Of a DNA stretch of 64,000 bases, positions 17,916 to 25,800 are shown piece after piece (position 1 is the first letter of the stretch; each line of letters begins with the position of its first letter). Made by a program: the position numbers and the translations under genes. Where the stretch lies: contig NZ_CP104264.1 of the NCBI RefSeq assembly GCF_025244845.1, forward strand, positions 2,976,001-3,040,000, in the 5' to 3' direction. The notes under the pieces were generated by a model. It was not told where the DNA came from, did not search any database, and saw only the letters and a list, made by a program, of their open reading frames with translations. The DNA comes from Arthrobacter sp. zg-Y1171. GTDB lineage: Bacteria; Actinomycetota; Actinomycetes; Actinomycetales; Micrococcaceae.

Positions 17916-19193
17916 TCAGGCCTTCGCGCGGGCCAGCCGGCGCAGGTCGACGGCCGGGTCCTGCAGCTGCGCCGGGTCGAGGATCCGGCCGGATTCAATG
18001 AGCTTCCGGGCCGCCCGGACAGCGGTTCCGCCGTCAACGGCGGCCGCTCCCGCCAGCGCTCCGTCCAGGCCCAGCCGGAACACCATAAATCCGGAGCCGG
18101 GCTCGCCGCGGAGCACGGTCCGCCCCGGGACGGCCATGCGGCCGGCCACTTCCAGGTGCACGCCGTAGCGGTCGGACCAGAACCAGTCCGCGGTGCCGGC
18201 GGGAGGTTCGGCGCCGAGCATTCCGGCAGCGGCCGCTTCGCCGGTGCGGCGGGCGGCATCCCAGTGTTCATAGCGGCGGCCGGGCACGCCGTCGGGGCCG
18301 AGGCGGCGGGAGGAATCACCGGCGGCGAAAATACGCGGATGGGAGGTGCGGCCGGATGCATCCACCAGCAGGCCGCCGTCCACGGCGAGTCCTGCGGCTT
18401 CGGCGAGCGCCGTTTCGGGCTCGCTGCCCGCGGCGACCAGGACGGCGGTGCCGGCCAGGCTGCCTCCGTCCGCCAGTTCCACCCGCAGGGAGTTTCCGTC
18501 CGGGAAGATCGCTGCCGCCGCACCCCGCACATGCCCTGTCCCGTGCACAGCGTGGAGGTGGTGCAGGTAACCGGCCATGGCGGGGCCCACGGCCTGTGCG
18601 AACGGGAGTTCGGCGGGATCCACCAACGTGACGCCGGCTCCCAGCGCGCGGGCCGTTCCCGCCACCTCGGCGCCGACCAGTCCCGCGCCGAGGATCACCA
18701 GGTGGGCGCCGGCCGCCAGGTGCCCCTGCAGGGCCCGGGCATCGTCGGCACTGCGCAGGGTGAAGACGCCGGGCAGGTCCATGCCGGGCAGCGGCAGCCG
18801 GCGGGCCCGGGCGCCGGTGGCGAGCAGGACGACGTCGGCGGCGAGGTCCCTGCCCGAGGCCAGCGCGAGGACGGGCGCCTCGGTGCCGTTCCCGGCGTCG
18901 AGCTTGTCCACGGTGTCGGCGAGCACCGTAATGCCGTTGTCTTCGTACCACTGTTCCGGGGCAAGCTGCAGGCGGAGCCTGTCCAGGGTTCCGGCGAGGA
19001 AGGCCTTGCTCAGCGGCGGCCGGTCATAGGGCAGCCCGGCGGGGTCCACCAGGAAGAGGGCGCCGGCGTAGCCGCGCCGCCGGAGTTCACGGACGGCGCT
19101 GAAGCCGGCGATTCCGCCGCCCACTACGGCAATGGACGCGGGGGCTGCAGGGGCCGTCAAACGTTGAGGGGGCTCTCGTTCGGGTAGAGCCAC
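17916..19193 (-). CDS. FAD-dependent ferredoxin reductase (oxygenase-type)
   Basis: Flavoprotein of up to 425 residues from the pyridine-nucleotide disulfide reductase fold group, subtype of ferredoxin reductases (BphA4/PdR-like). It has an FAD loop VVGGGIAGFSA, a central NAD loop LGAGLVGAEVAG, and the C-terminal IFAAGDSSRR motif; PYDRPPLSK is diagnostic for this subtype. It should pass electrons from NAD(P)H to the Rieske ferredoxin encoded directly upstream. Two starts are possible: GTG 19193 (37-nt overlap with the ferredoxin gene) or TTG 19160 (4-nt TTGA overlap). No oxygenase or P450 gene is nearby, so the final acceptor is unknown. Confidence 0.88.
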   Translation of the reverse strand: MALPEREPPQRLTAPAAPASIAVVGGGIAGFSAVRELRRRGYAGALFLVDPAGLPYDRPPLSKAFLAGTLDRLRLQLAPEQWYEDNGITVLADTVDKLDAGNGTEAPVLALASGRDLAADVVLLATGARARRLPLPGMDLPGVFTLRSADDARALQGHLAAGAHLVILGAGLVGAEVAGTARALGAGVTLVDPAELPFAQAVGPAMAGYLHHLHAVHGTGHVRGAAAAIFPDGNSLRVELADGGSLAGTAVLVAAGSEPETALAEAAGLAVDGGLLVDASGRTSHPRIFAAGDSSRRLGPDGVPGRRYEHWDAARRTGEAAAAGMLGAEPPAGTADWFWSDRYGVHLEVAGRMAVPGRTVLRGEPGSGFMVFRLGLDGALAGAAAVDGGTAVRAARKLIESGRILDPAQLQDPAVDLRRLARAKA

Positions 19194-19501
19194 ACGGCTC
19201 CGTCGCGCACGTCAACGCGGTGCGCCTTGGTGTTGATGAGGGCCGGCAGGCACAGGGCTTCACCGGTGCGGAGGCAGAACCGCGCGGAGTGGACGGGGCA
19301 TTCCACCTCGTCCCCTTCGATCCATCCGTCGGCAAGGGAGGCATCCTCATGCGTGCAGGTGTCGTTGAGCGCATAAAAGCGTCCGTTGTCGCTGTGGAAC
19401 ACGGCGATATCGTCCGAGGTGCCCGCCGTTTCGGCGTCCACGGTCAGGGCTTCGCCCTCGTCTATCTCGTCAACATCGGCAACGCGGATACCCTCGCTCA
19501 T
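19157..19501 (-). CDS. Rieske-type [2Fe-2S] ferredoxin
   Basis: Small soluble electron carrier of 114 residues. The two cluster-binding motifs are C-T-H (49-51) and C-P-V-H (68-71), in the contexts NDTCTHEDASLADG and VECPVHSARF, which match the ferredoxin components of non-heme iron dioxygenases and NirD-like proteins. The ATG 19501 has a strong AAGGAAGGG ribosome site. It overlaps the start of the ferredoxin reductase gene, so the two should be made together. A MarR-type gene lies 53 bp upstream on the same strand. Confidence 0.9.
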   Translation of the reverse strand: MSEGIRVADVDEIDEGEALTVDAETAGTSDDIAVFHSDNGRFYALNDTCTHEDASLADGWIEGDEVECPVHSARFCLRTGEALCLPALINTKAHRVDVRDGAVWLYPNESPLNV

Positions 19502-19554
19502 GCCCTTCCTTCCCCGGCACCAGGCCAATAACGTGCTGCTCTTAGGTCAACACG

Positions 19555-20061
19555 TTACCCCGGCAGCGGAGGCTCGGAGGCCGCCGCCAGCGGGGAGCCG
19601 TTCTGCTGCACCCCGGCCAGGGGCGGCGTGCCGGAAGGCCGCTGCTGCTTGCCATGCTCCAGGCCGCGGATGAGCGCAATCAGCTCCGATCGCAGCTCCG
19701 GACCGATTCCGGCCGTGGAATCGTCCTGCTCCAGGTTTTCGGCGTCCGCCAGCAGTTTCTGTCCGCGCTCGGAGATGGCCATCCATCGTCCGGAGCGGCC
19801 GACGGTCTCCGCCGACACCTCTTCCACGAGACCTTGCGCGGCCATGCTCACCAGCGCCGTGCCCAGGGTCTGCGCGGTGACGCGCAGGCGTCTGGCCAGC
19901 TCCGCGCGCCGCATGGGCCCCTCCGCCAGGAGCACGCGCAGCACCGTCACGCGCTCCTGGGTCAGCCCCACGGCGCGGAGCTTGTTATCTACTTCTCGTC
20001 TTACCAGTCTTGCAGCCGTTGAGAGCAGCCGCACGGGTTCCCAGTCCCCCTCGTTCTGCAT
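19555..20061 (-). CDS. MarR-family transcriptional regulator
   Basis: Winged-helix regulator of about 168 residues. The stretch RVTVLRVLLAEGPMRRAELARRLRVTAQTLGTALVSMAAQGLVEEV is the helix-turn-helix and wing start of MarR proteins. A 25-residue Pro/Ala-rich tail follows the C-terminal dimer helix. The start at ATG 20061 is favoured by AGGGAAG upstream; an ATG at 20085 is possible. It is upstream of, and co-oriented with, the Rieske ferredoxin gene and may regulate it (inference); no clear operator is visible. Confidence 0.85.
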   Translation of the reverse strand: MQNEGDWEPVRLLSTAARLVRREVDNKLRAVGLTQERVTVLRVLLAEGPMRRAELARRLRVTAQTLGTALVSMAAQGLVEEVSAETVGRSGRWMAISERGQKLLADAENLEQDDSTAGIGPELRSELIALIRGLEHGKQQRPSGTPPLAGVQQNGSPLAAASEPPLPG

Positions 20062-20170
20062 CTTCCTGCTTCCCTGATACGTCATTGGTAGGCGGTCCTG
20101 CTCCGCTGAAACAATCAGTGTGCTTACTATTTCAACGGCAAAGAGGGGGTACTTGTCAAGCCGGGCGAAG

Positions 20171-20800
20171 TTAGCGGGCGGCCCACTGGCGGAACGCCCG
20201 GACCGTGTCACCCCCGCCTTCGATGCTCACATTGGCCGCCGCGCGCCTTCCCATGGCATGCAGGGCGAGATCCACCACGTCTCCGGAAATAAGCACCGAC
20301 GGGGTGCCGCCCTTGACCCGGCGCCGGCCGGAACCGGGCGCTGCCAGCTCCACGCCCACCGGGCTGCCGCGATAGCCCATCCGGGCCATGAGGCCCAGCT
20401 GCTTCCACAGGGCCTGCTGCTCCCCTGCGGGAAGTTCCCGCGGCGCTGCCGCTGCTCCCCCGCGGCGGATGTCCTCGTGGTGGATGACGTATTCCACCAG
20501 GTTCGCCGCATCCAGCCGGAACGGTGAAAAACGGGCCGGACCAGCGGCGAACCGGTCCACCAATGCGGCATAGCCTTCGGGCGTGCCCGCGGCGGCGGCC
20601 TCGATCCCCAGCTGTTTTTCCTGCCCCGGCTTGGACCGTTGCACCGCATCGGCGGCAATCTTCCAGGGGGCGTGCTCACGAAGCACCAGATGGGCCAGCA
20701 GCCGGCGCACATCCCATCCCTCACACAGCGTCGGCGCCAGCGGATCCGCCTCTCGCAGCGTCCGGACCAATTCCGCGCGTTCCGTCTCCACCCATGCCAT
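20171..20800 (-). CDS. TIGR03085-type metal-binding protein (DinB/maleylpyruvate-isomerase-like fold)
   Basis: A 209-residue protein of the actinobacterial TIGR03085 group in the DinB/mycothiol-dependent enzyme superfamily. A four-helix N-domain carries a probable metal triad: His residues in LLAHLVLREHAPW and in EYVIHHEDIRRG. It opens with VETERAELVRTLREADPLAPTLCEGWDVRRLLAHL, the family's typical first helices. Biochemical role is not established; some superfamily members use mycothiol. ATG 20800 has a strong AAGGAG site, which excludes longer in-frame starts. Monocistronic, with no informative neighbours. Confidence 0.88.
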   Translation of the reverse strand: MAWVETERAELVRTLREADPLAPTLCEGWDVRRLLAHLVLREHAPWKIAADAVQRSKPGQEKQLGIEAAAAGTPEGYAALVDRFAAGPARFSPFRLDAANLVEYVIHHEDIRRGGAAAAPRELPAGEQQALWKQLGLMARMGYRGSPVGVELAAPGSGRRRVKGGTPSVLISGDVVDLALHAMGRRAAANVSIEGGGDTVRAFRQWAAR

Positions 20801-21001
20801 GTCGATCTCCTTCACGTTGAACCCCTGCCGGTTTTCTCCCTTTTCCGGGAGCTTCCCTCCGGCTTTACGGCCTGCGGCCAACATTAGCGACCGCACCCCC
20901 TTTACCCCTACCTACTGACGCGTAGCATGGTCCCCACAGTGGGCTGCGAGGCCGGACACGGTGCCGGATCCACGGTGCAGCCATGACGGAGGAGAAATCC
21001 C

Positions 21002-22975
21002 ATGAGCACCACTGATATTTCCCAAGATGCCGGCCGCAACCGAAGTGCCAGCAGAATCAAAGAGCGCGTGGTCACCGAACAGGACGCCCGCAACGCCACC
21101 GAAGCAGCACGAGATACCGGGGAATCCCGCCCGAGTTTCGCCAAGGGGATCTACCTCGGCAATTACAACCTGGACCTGGTCGGCTCCCTGCCTCCGGCGG
21201 ACCTCGACGAGGAGGCCCGCGCCCAGCTGTTCCTGGAAGCCCTGACCGAGTACTGCCGGACCATGGACGGACTGGCCATTGAACGCACCGGGGTGATTCC
21301 GGACGAGAACCTGCGCGGACTCGCGGATCTGGGGGTGTTCGGCATCAAGATCCCCCAGCACTACGGCGGGCTCGGACTGTCCCTGCTGAACTACGGACGC
21401 GCCCTGATGCTCCTGGGCAGCGTGCACCCCAGCCTGGGGGCACTGGTCTCGGCCCACCAGTCCATCGGCGTGCCGGAGCCGGTGAAGGTCTTCGGCACCG
21501 AGGAGCAGAAGGAAGAGTACCTGCCGCGCTGCGCCGCCGGGGCGGTGACCGCGTTCCTGCTCACCGAGCCCGACGTCGGATCGGACCCGGCGCGGCTGCG
21601 CACCACGGCCATCCCCTCCGAAGACGGCAGCGAATACGTGATTGACGGCGTCAAGCTGTGGACCACCAACGGCGTCATTGCCGAACTGGTGGTGGTGATG
21701 GCCGCCGTTCCGCCGCACGGCGGTTCCAAGGGCGGCATCAGCGCGTTCGTGGTGGAAATGTCCTCCCCCGGCATCACGGTGGAGAACCGCAACAACTTCA
21801 TGGGCCTGCGCGGCATCGAGAACGGGGTCACCCGCTTCACCAATGTCCGCGTTCCGGCGGCCAACCGGCTGGGCCGCGAAGGCCAGGGCCTGAAGATTGC
21901 CCTGACCACGCTGAACACCGGCCGCCTCTCCATTCCGGCCATGTGCGCGGCCTCCGGGAAATGGTCGCTGAAGATTGCCCGCGGCTGGTCCGGCGCCAGG
22001 GAACAGTGGGGCCGGCCCATCGGCCGGCACGAGGCTGTGGCCAAGAAACTCGCCTACATTGCGGCTACCAGCTTCGCGCTGGAGGCGGTCTTCGAACTCT
22101 CCGCCCAGCTCGCCGACGCCGGCACCAAGGACATCCGCATCGAGGCGGCACTGGCGAAGCTCTGGGCCAGTGAAATGGCCTACAACGTTGCCGACGAGCT
22201 GGTGCAGGTGCGCGGCGGACGCGGTTTCGAGACCGCAGATTCCCTCGCCGCCCGCGGCGAGCGCGCGGTCCCGGCCGAACAGCAGCTGCGGGACCTCCGC
22301 ATCAACCGGGTATTCGAGGGCTCCACCGAGATCATGCACCTGTTCATTGCGCGGGAAGCCGTGGACGCGCATCTGTCCGCGGCCGGAGACCTGGCGGTGG
22401 CGGACGCCCCGGTGGGCGCCAAGGCGCGGGCTGCACTGAAGGCCAGCGGCTTTTACGGCAAGTGGCTGCCGACGCTCGCCGCGGGCAAGGGCAACGTCCC
22501 CACGTCCTACGCCGAGTTCGGCCTGCTGGCCCGGCACCTGCGCTACGCCGAGCGGGCCTCCCGCCGGCTGGCCCGTTCCACGTTCCTCGGCATGGCCCGC
22601 TGGCAGGCGGGACTGGAACACCACCAGGTCTTCCTGGGCCGGATTGTGGACATCGGCGCGGAAATCTTCGCGATCTCGGCCTCGTGCGTCCGCGCGCTGA
22701 ACATCCGGCGCGAGGATCCGGCGGAGGGTGAAAGCGCGTTCGAGCTTGCGGACGCCTTCAGCCGGCAGTCCCGGGTGCGGATCGAGTCCCTGTTCGACGG
22801 GCTGTGGCACAACTCCGACGAGTCCGACCGGCGGCTGTCCAAGGGAGTCCTGGACGGTCGCTACACCTGGCAGGAAAACGGTGTGCTGGATGCATCCGAG
22901 GGGACGGGTCCGTGGATTTCGGAGACGGCCCTCGGCGACGAACCGAAGGAGAACCTGCACCGCCGGTACCGGTGA
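21002..22975 (+). CDS. Long FadE/VLCAD-type acyl-CoA dehydrogenase
   Basis: FAD-dependent acyl-CoA dehydrogenase of 657 residues, much longer than the ~380-residue classical enzymes. A ~45-residue polar N-terminus precedes the dehydrogenase core; FLLTEPDVGSDPARLRTTA binds FAD, RGGRGFETADSLAARGERAVPAEQQLRDLRINRVFEGSTEIMHLF covers the C-terminal FAD contacts and the catalytic-Glu region (split here only for reading). A C-terminal extra helical domain of ~200 residues resembles VLCAD-like proteins. It should introduce the 2,3 double bond in long-chain acyl-CoAs. Strong GGAGGAG ribosome site. It ends 3 bp before the convergent TetR gene. Confidence 0.9.
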   Translation: MSTTDISQDAGRNRSASRIKERVVTEQDARNATEAARDTGESRPSFAKGIYLGNYNLDLVGSLPPADLDEEARAQLFLEALTEYCRTMDGLAIERTGVIPDENLRGLADLGVFGIKIPQHYGGLGLSLLNYGRALMLLGSVHPSLGALVSAHQSIGVPEPVKVFGTEEQKEEYLPRCAAGAVTAFLLTEPDVGSDPARLRTTAIPSEDGSEYVIDGVKLWTTNGVIAELVVVMAAVPPHGGSKGGISAFVVEMSSPGITVENRNNFMGLRGIENGVTRFTNVRVPAANRLGREGQGLKIALTTLNTGRLSIPAMCAASGKWSLKIARGWSGAREQWGRPIGRHEAVAKKLAYIAATSFALEAVFELSAQLADAGTKDIRIEAALAKLWASEMAYNVADELVQVRGGRGFETADSLAARGERAVPAEQQLRDLRINRVFEGSTEIMHLFIAREAVDAHLSAAGDLAVADAPVGAKARAALKASGFYGKWLPTLAAGKGNVPTSYAEFGLLARHLRYAERASRRLARSTFLGMARWQAGLEHHQVFLGRIVDIGAEIFAISASCVRALNIRREDPAEGESAFELADAFSRQSRVRIESLFDGLWHNSDESDRRLSKGVLDGRYTWQENGVLDASEGTGPWISETALGDEPKENLHRRYR

Positions 22976-22978
22976 GCC

Positions 22979-23590
22979 TTACGTCGCTCCCACCGCACCG
23001 CGGCAGATCTGCACATAGCGCACCGCCAGTTCCTCCGGGCTGAGCGGACCTCCGGCGCGGTACCACTGGGACACTCCGGTGCACATGGTGGTGACCGCCC
23101 GGCTGGCGTCCTTGGGATGTCCGGTGGCGAAGCGGCCGCTGCGGACGCCTGCTGACACCACGTCGTCGAGGAGTTTCTGCTGCCGGTCCCGGGCCGCGAT
23201 GTGCGCGGCCCGGGCCGTGCCCTCCAGGCTGCGGATCTCGCTGGCCGCGATGAACGCGTGTTCCCAGCGGTAGGCATGGACCAGGACAAGGCATTCGATC
23301 AGCAGGGCAAAGCGGTCCTCGACGTCCTCGCCCGCCTCGGCAAGGGCGGCGGTGCTCCGGGCGTAGAGATCCGCCATCGCGGATTCGGCTATCCCCACCA
23401 GCAGCGCCTGCTTGGACGGATAGTGGTGGTAGAGCCCGGGCACCGACAAGCCGGCCCGGGTGGCCACGGTGCGGATGCTGGTCCCGTGGTAGCCGTGCTC
23501 CACAAAGCAGTCCAGCGCGTTGCGCAGCAGCGGCGGCAGGGCGGGCACGGAAAAGTCGCGCCAGTCGGGCTGCGTACGGACTGCGGTCAT
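22979..23590 (-). CDS. TetR-family regulator divergent to the acyl-CoA catabolic operon
   Basis: Regulator of 203 residues. The helix-turn-helix is clear: LLRNALDCFVEHGYHGTSIRTVATRAGLSVPGLYHHYPSKQALLVGI (about residues 22-68), with the YHHYPSK hallmark. The C-terminal ligand domain contains a YxxGGPLSPEELAVRY stretch common in fatty-acid or acyl-CoA responsive members. It is transcribed away from the SDR-ACAD-kinase operon, and a palindromic operator candidate lies between them at 23661-23680. It probably represses that operon and itself, with an acyl-CoA or related inducer (inference). Confidence 0.9.
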   Translation of the reverse strand: MTAVRTQPDWRDFSVPALPPLLRNALDCFVEHGYHGTSIRTVATRAGLSVPGLYHHYPSKQALLVGIAESAMADLYARSTAALAEAGEDVEDRFALLIECLVLVHAYRWEHAFIAASEIRSLEGTARAAHIAARDRQQKLLDDVVSAGVRSGRFATGHPKDASRAVTTMCTGVSQWYRAGGPLSPEELAVRYVQICRGAVGAT

Positions 23591-23626
23591 GGCGTCCCCT
23601 CGATGGTCGAATACCCGGTGTGATCC

Positions 23627-23680
23627 TTGACACTTTACGGGGCCTGCACCAGACTAACCGTACCGAGCGGTCGCTCGGTA
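23627..23680 (+). promoter_or_regulatory. Promoter and TetR-type operator of the SDR-ACAD-kinase operon
   Basis: TTGACA at 23627-23632 is a perfect -35; 17 nt later CAGACT (23650-23655) is a weak -10. Immediately downstream, TACCGAGCGGTCGCTCGGTA (23661-23680) is a palindrome with perfect 9-bp arms and a 2-bp centre, placed to overlap the start of transcription. This is a typical architecture for TetR repression of divergent genes. Confidence 0.7.
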
Positions 23681-23709
23681 GCGGTTGGAGACGGAAGTTG
23701 GCGGAGCAC

Positions 23710-24498
23710 ATGACCAAACCGGAGCAGTCTGCAGGCGGGCGGCGCCTCGAGGGCAAAACAGCCGTTGTCACCGGAGCCAGCCGCGGTATCGGGCTGGCGA
23801 TCGCACACCGCCTGGCGGCCGAAGGGGCGAAGGTCTGCATCACTGCCCGCAACATCGGACCGCTGAAGGAAGCCGCCGCCGAGTTCCCCGAAGGCAGCGT
23901 CCTGGCGATAGCCGGCAAATCCGATGATCCGGACCACCGGGCCGAGGTGCTGGACACCGTGGCCGAGACCTGGGGCCGGCTGGACATTCTCGTCAACAAC
24001 GCCGGCGTGAACCCCGTGTACGGACCCCTGAGCAAGCTGGACCCGGAGGCCGCCCGCCGAATCCTGGACGTCAACGTGCTGGGCACCCTCGCCTGGGTTT
24101 CCGCCGTCTGCGCGCACGAGGCCCTGGATTTCCTCGGCCGCGGCGGATCGGTGCTGAACCTTTCCTCGGTCTCGGCGCAGACCCCGGCCGCCGGCATCGG
24201 CTTCTACGGCATCAGCAAGGCCGCCGTGGAACAGCTCACCCGCACCCTCGCCGTCGAGCTGGCCCCCACGGTGCGCGTGAACGCGCTGGCGCCCGCCGTC
24301 GTCAAGACCCAGTTTGCGCGCGCCCTGTATGAGGGCCGCGAAGAGAAAGTCAGCTCCACCTACCCGCTGAAGCGGCTCGGCACCCCGGAGGACGTCGCCG
24401 GCGCGGCCGCCTTCCTGGCTTCCGACGACGCCGCCTGGATCACCGGGCAGATCATCAACCTCGACGGCGGCCTGCTCGTGGCCGGCGGCTCGGCCTGA
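23710..24498 (+). CDS. SDR-family oxidoreductase
   Basis: Classical short-chain dehydrogenase of 262 residues with intact motifs: TGASRGIG (21-28), NNAG, the catalytic Ser in NLSSVSAQ, and YGISK (YxxxK). INLDGG near the end is typical. It likely oxidises or reduces a hydroxyacyl intermediate with NAD(P). The start is ATG 23710 with a GGCGGAG site; upstream in-frame codons run through the promoter and operator and are rejected. It is first in an operon with the ACAD at 24530 and kinase at 25801, 31 bp and 5 bp apart. Confidence 0.9.
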   Translation: MTKPEQSAGGRRLEGKTAVVTGASRGIGLAIAHRLAAEGAKVCITARNIGPLKEAAAEFPEGSVLAIAGKSDDPDHRAEVLDTVAETWGRLDILVNNAGVNPVYGPLSKLDPEAARRILDVNVLGTLAWVSAVCAHEALDFLGRGGSVLNLSSVSAQTPAAGIGFYGISKAAVEQLTRTLAVELAPTVRVNALAPAVVKTQFARALYEGREEKVSSTYPLKRLGTPEDVAGAAAFLASDDAAWITGQIINLDGGLLVAGGSA

Positions 24499-24529
24499 CC
24501 GCTCCCACCGCATCCCCTAAGGACCACTC

Positions 24530-25795
24530 ATGAGCACTGTTTCCCTGCCTGCGGAAATCGAAGACCTCCGCCTGCGCACCCGCGAGTTCATCCGCGGCAC
24601 GGTAATGCCCGCAGAACCGCGGCCGGGCGCCGTCGTTCCGGAGGCGCTGCTGGAGGAACTGCGTGCCGCCGCGAAGGCCGCCGGGGTCTTCGCCCCGCAC
24701 GCACCGCGCGAGTACGGCGGGCAGGGGGTGCCGCTGGCGTACTGGTCCCCCGTCTTCCAGGAGGCCGGCTATTCGCTGATCGGCCCTTCGGTACTGAACT
24801 GCATGGCCCCGGATGAGGGGAATATGCACATGCTGCACCTGATCGGCAGCGAGGAGCAGAAGCGCCGCTACCTCGCCCCGCTGGTCTCCGGCGAGGCCCG
24901 CTCCTGCTTCGGCATGACCGAGCCGCACCCGGGCGCCGGATCGGACCCCGCCGCCCTGCGCAGCAGCGCCGCGAAGGTGGACGGCGGCTGGCTGATCAAC
25001 GGGCATAAGCGCTTCACCAGCGGCGCCAACAACGCCACCTTCTGCATTGCCATGGTGCGCACCGACGCGGTGGACGGTGCGCCCGCCGGTGCCACCATGC
25101 TCCTGGTGGACATGGACGCCCCCGGAGTGCGGATCGGCGAGCAGCTGCACACCATGGACCGGGCGATCGGCGGCGGGCATCCGCACGTCCACTTCGAGGA
25201 CGTGTTTGTTCCGGACGCCGCCGTGCTCGGCGCACCCGGGGAAGGCTTCCGGTACGCGCAGGTCCGGCTCGGTCCGGCCCGGCTGACCCACTGCATGCGC
25301 TGGCTCGGCCTGGCCCGGCGGTCCCTGGACATCGCGTTGGACCGCACCAACCGCCGGGAGATCTTCGGCTCGGTGATGAACGAACTCGGCCTGGCCCAGG
25401 AAATGATCGCGCAGTCCGTCATCGATATAGAGACTTCCGACGCCATCATCACCAAGACCGCCGCCCTGCTGGAAACCGATGCCAAGGCGGGTTCGGCGCT
25501 GTCCTCGGTGGCCAAGGCCCACACCTCGGAGGCGGTGTACCGGGTGATCGACCGGAGCCTGCAGCTGTGCGGGGGCGACGGCGTCACCGACCGGCTGCCG
25601 CTGGCCTCCTACCTCAACGAGGTCCGCGCCTTCCGCATCTATGACGGCTCCAACGAAACGCATAAGTGGGCCATTGCCCGCCGTGCTTCCGCCGGCCGCC
25701 GCCGGGAAACGGAGCGCGGCGCTCCGGATCTTGCCGATGTGTCCCGCCCGGCGCCCGCGGACGACGCCGGATTCCCCGCCGAAGCGAAAGCCTGA
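24530..25795 (+). CDS. ACAD10/11-like acyl-CoA dehydrogenase
   Basis: Acyl-CoA dehydrogenase-family protein of 421 residues. FGMTEPHPGAGSDPAALRSSA binds FAD and LQLCGGDGVTDRLPLASYLNEVRAFRIYDGSNETHKWAIAR includes the catalytic-base region (GSNE). The GMTEP and YDGSNETHKW wording groups it with ACAD10/ACAD11 and bacterial relatives rather than with classical FadE proteins. A ~35-residue Pro/Ala-rich tail follows. Its association with an APH-like kinase gene 5 bp downstream reproduces, as separate genes, the kinase plus dehydrogenase fusion of human ACAD11. Confidence 0.88.
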   Translation: MSTVSLPAEIEDLRLRTREFIRGTVMPAEPRPGAVVPEALLEELRAAAKAAGVFAPHAPREYGGQGVPLAYWSPVFQEAGYSLIGPSVLNCMAPDEGNMHMLHLIGSEEQKRRYLAPLVSGEARSCFGMTEPHPGAGSDPAALRSSAAKVDGGWLINGHKRFTSGANNATFCIAMVRTDAVDGAPAGATMLLVDMDAPGVRIGEQLHTMDRAIGGGHPHVHFEDVFVPDAAVLGAPGEGFRYAQVRLGPARLTHCMRWLGLARRSLDIALDRTNRREIFGSVMNELGLAQEMIAQSVIDIETSDAIITKTAALLETDAKAGSALSSVAKAHTSEAVYRVIDRSLQLCGGDGVTDRLPLASYLNEVRAFRIYDGSNETHKWAIARRASAGRRRETERGAPDLADVSRPAPADDAGFPAEAKA

Positions 25796-25800
25796 ACCCC

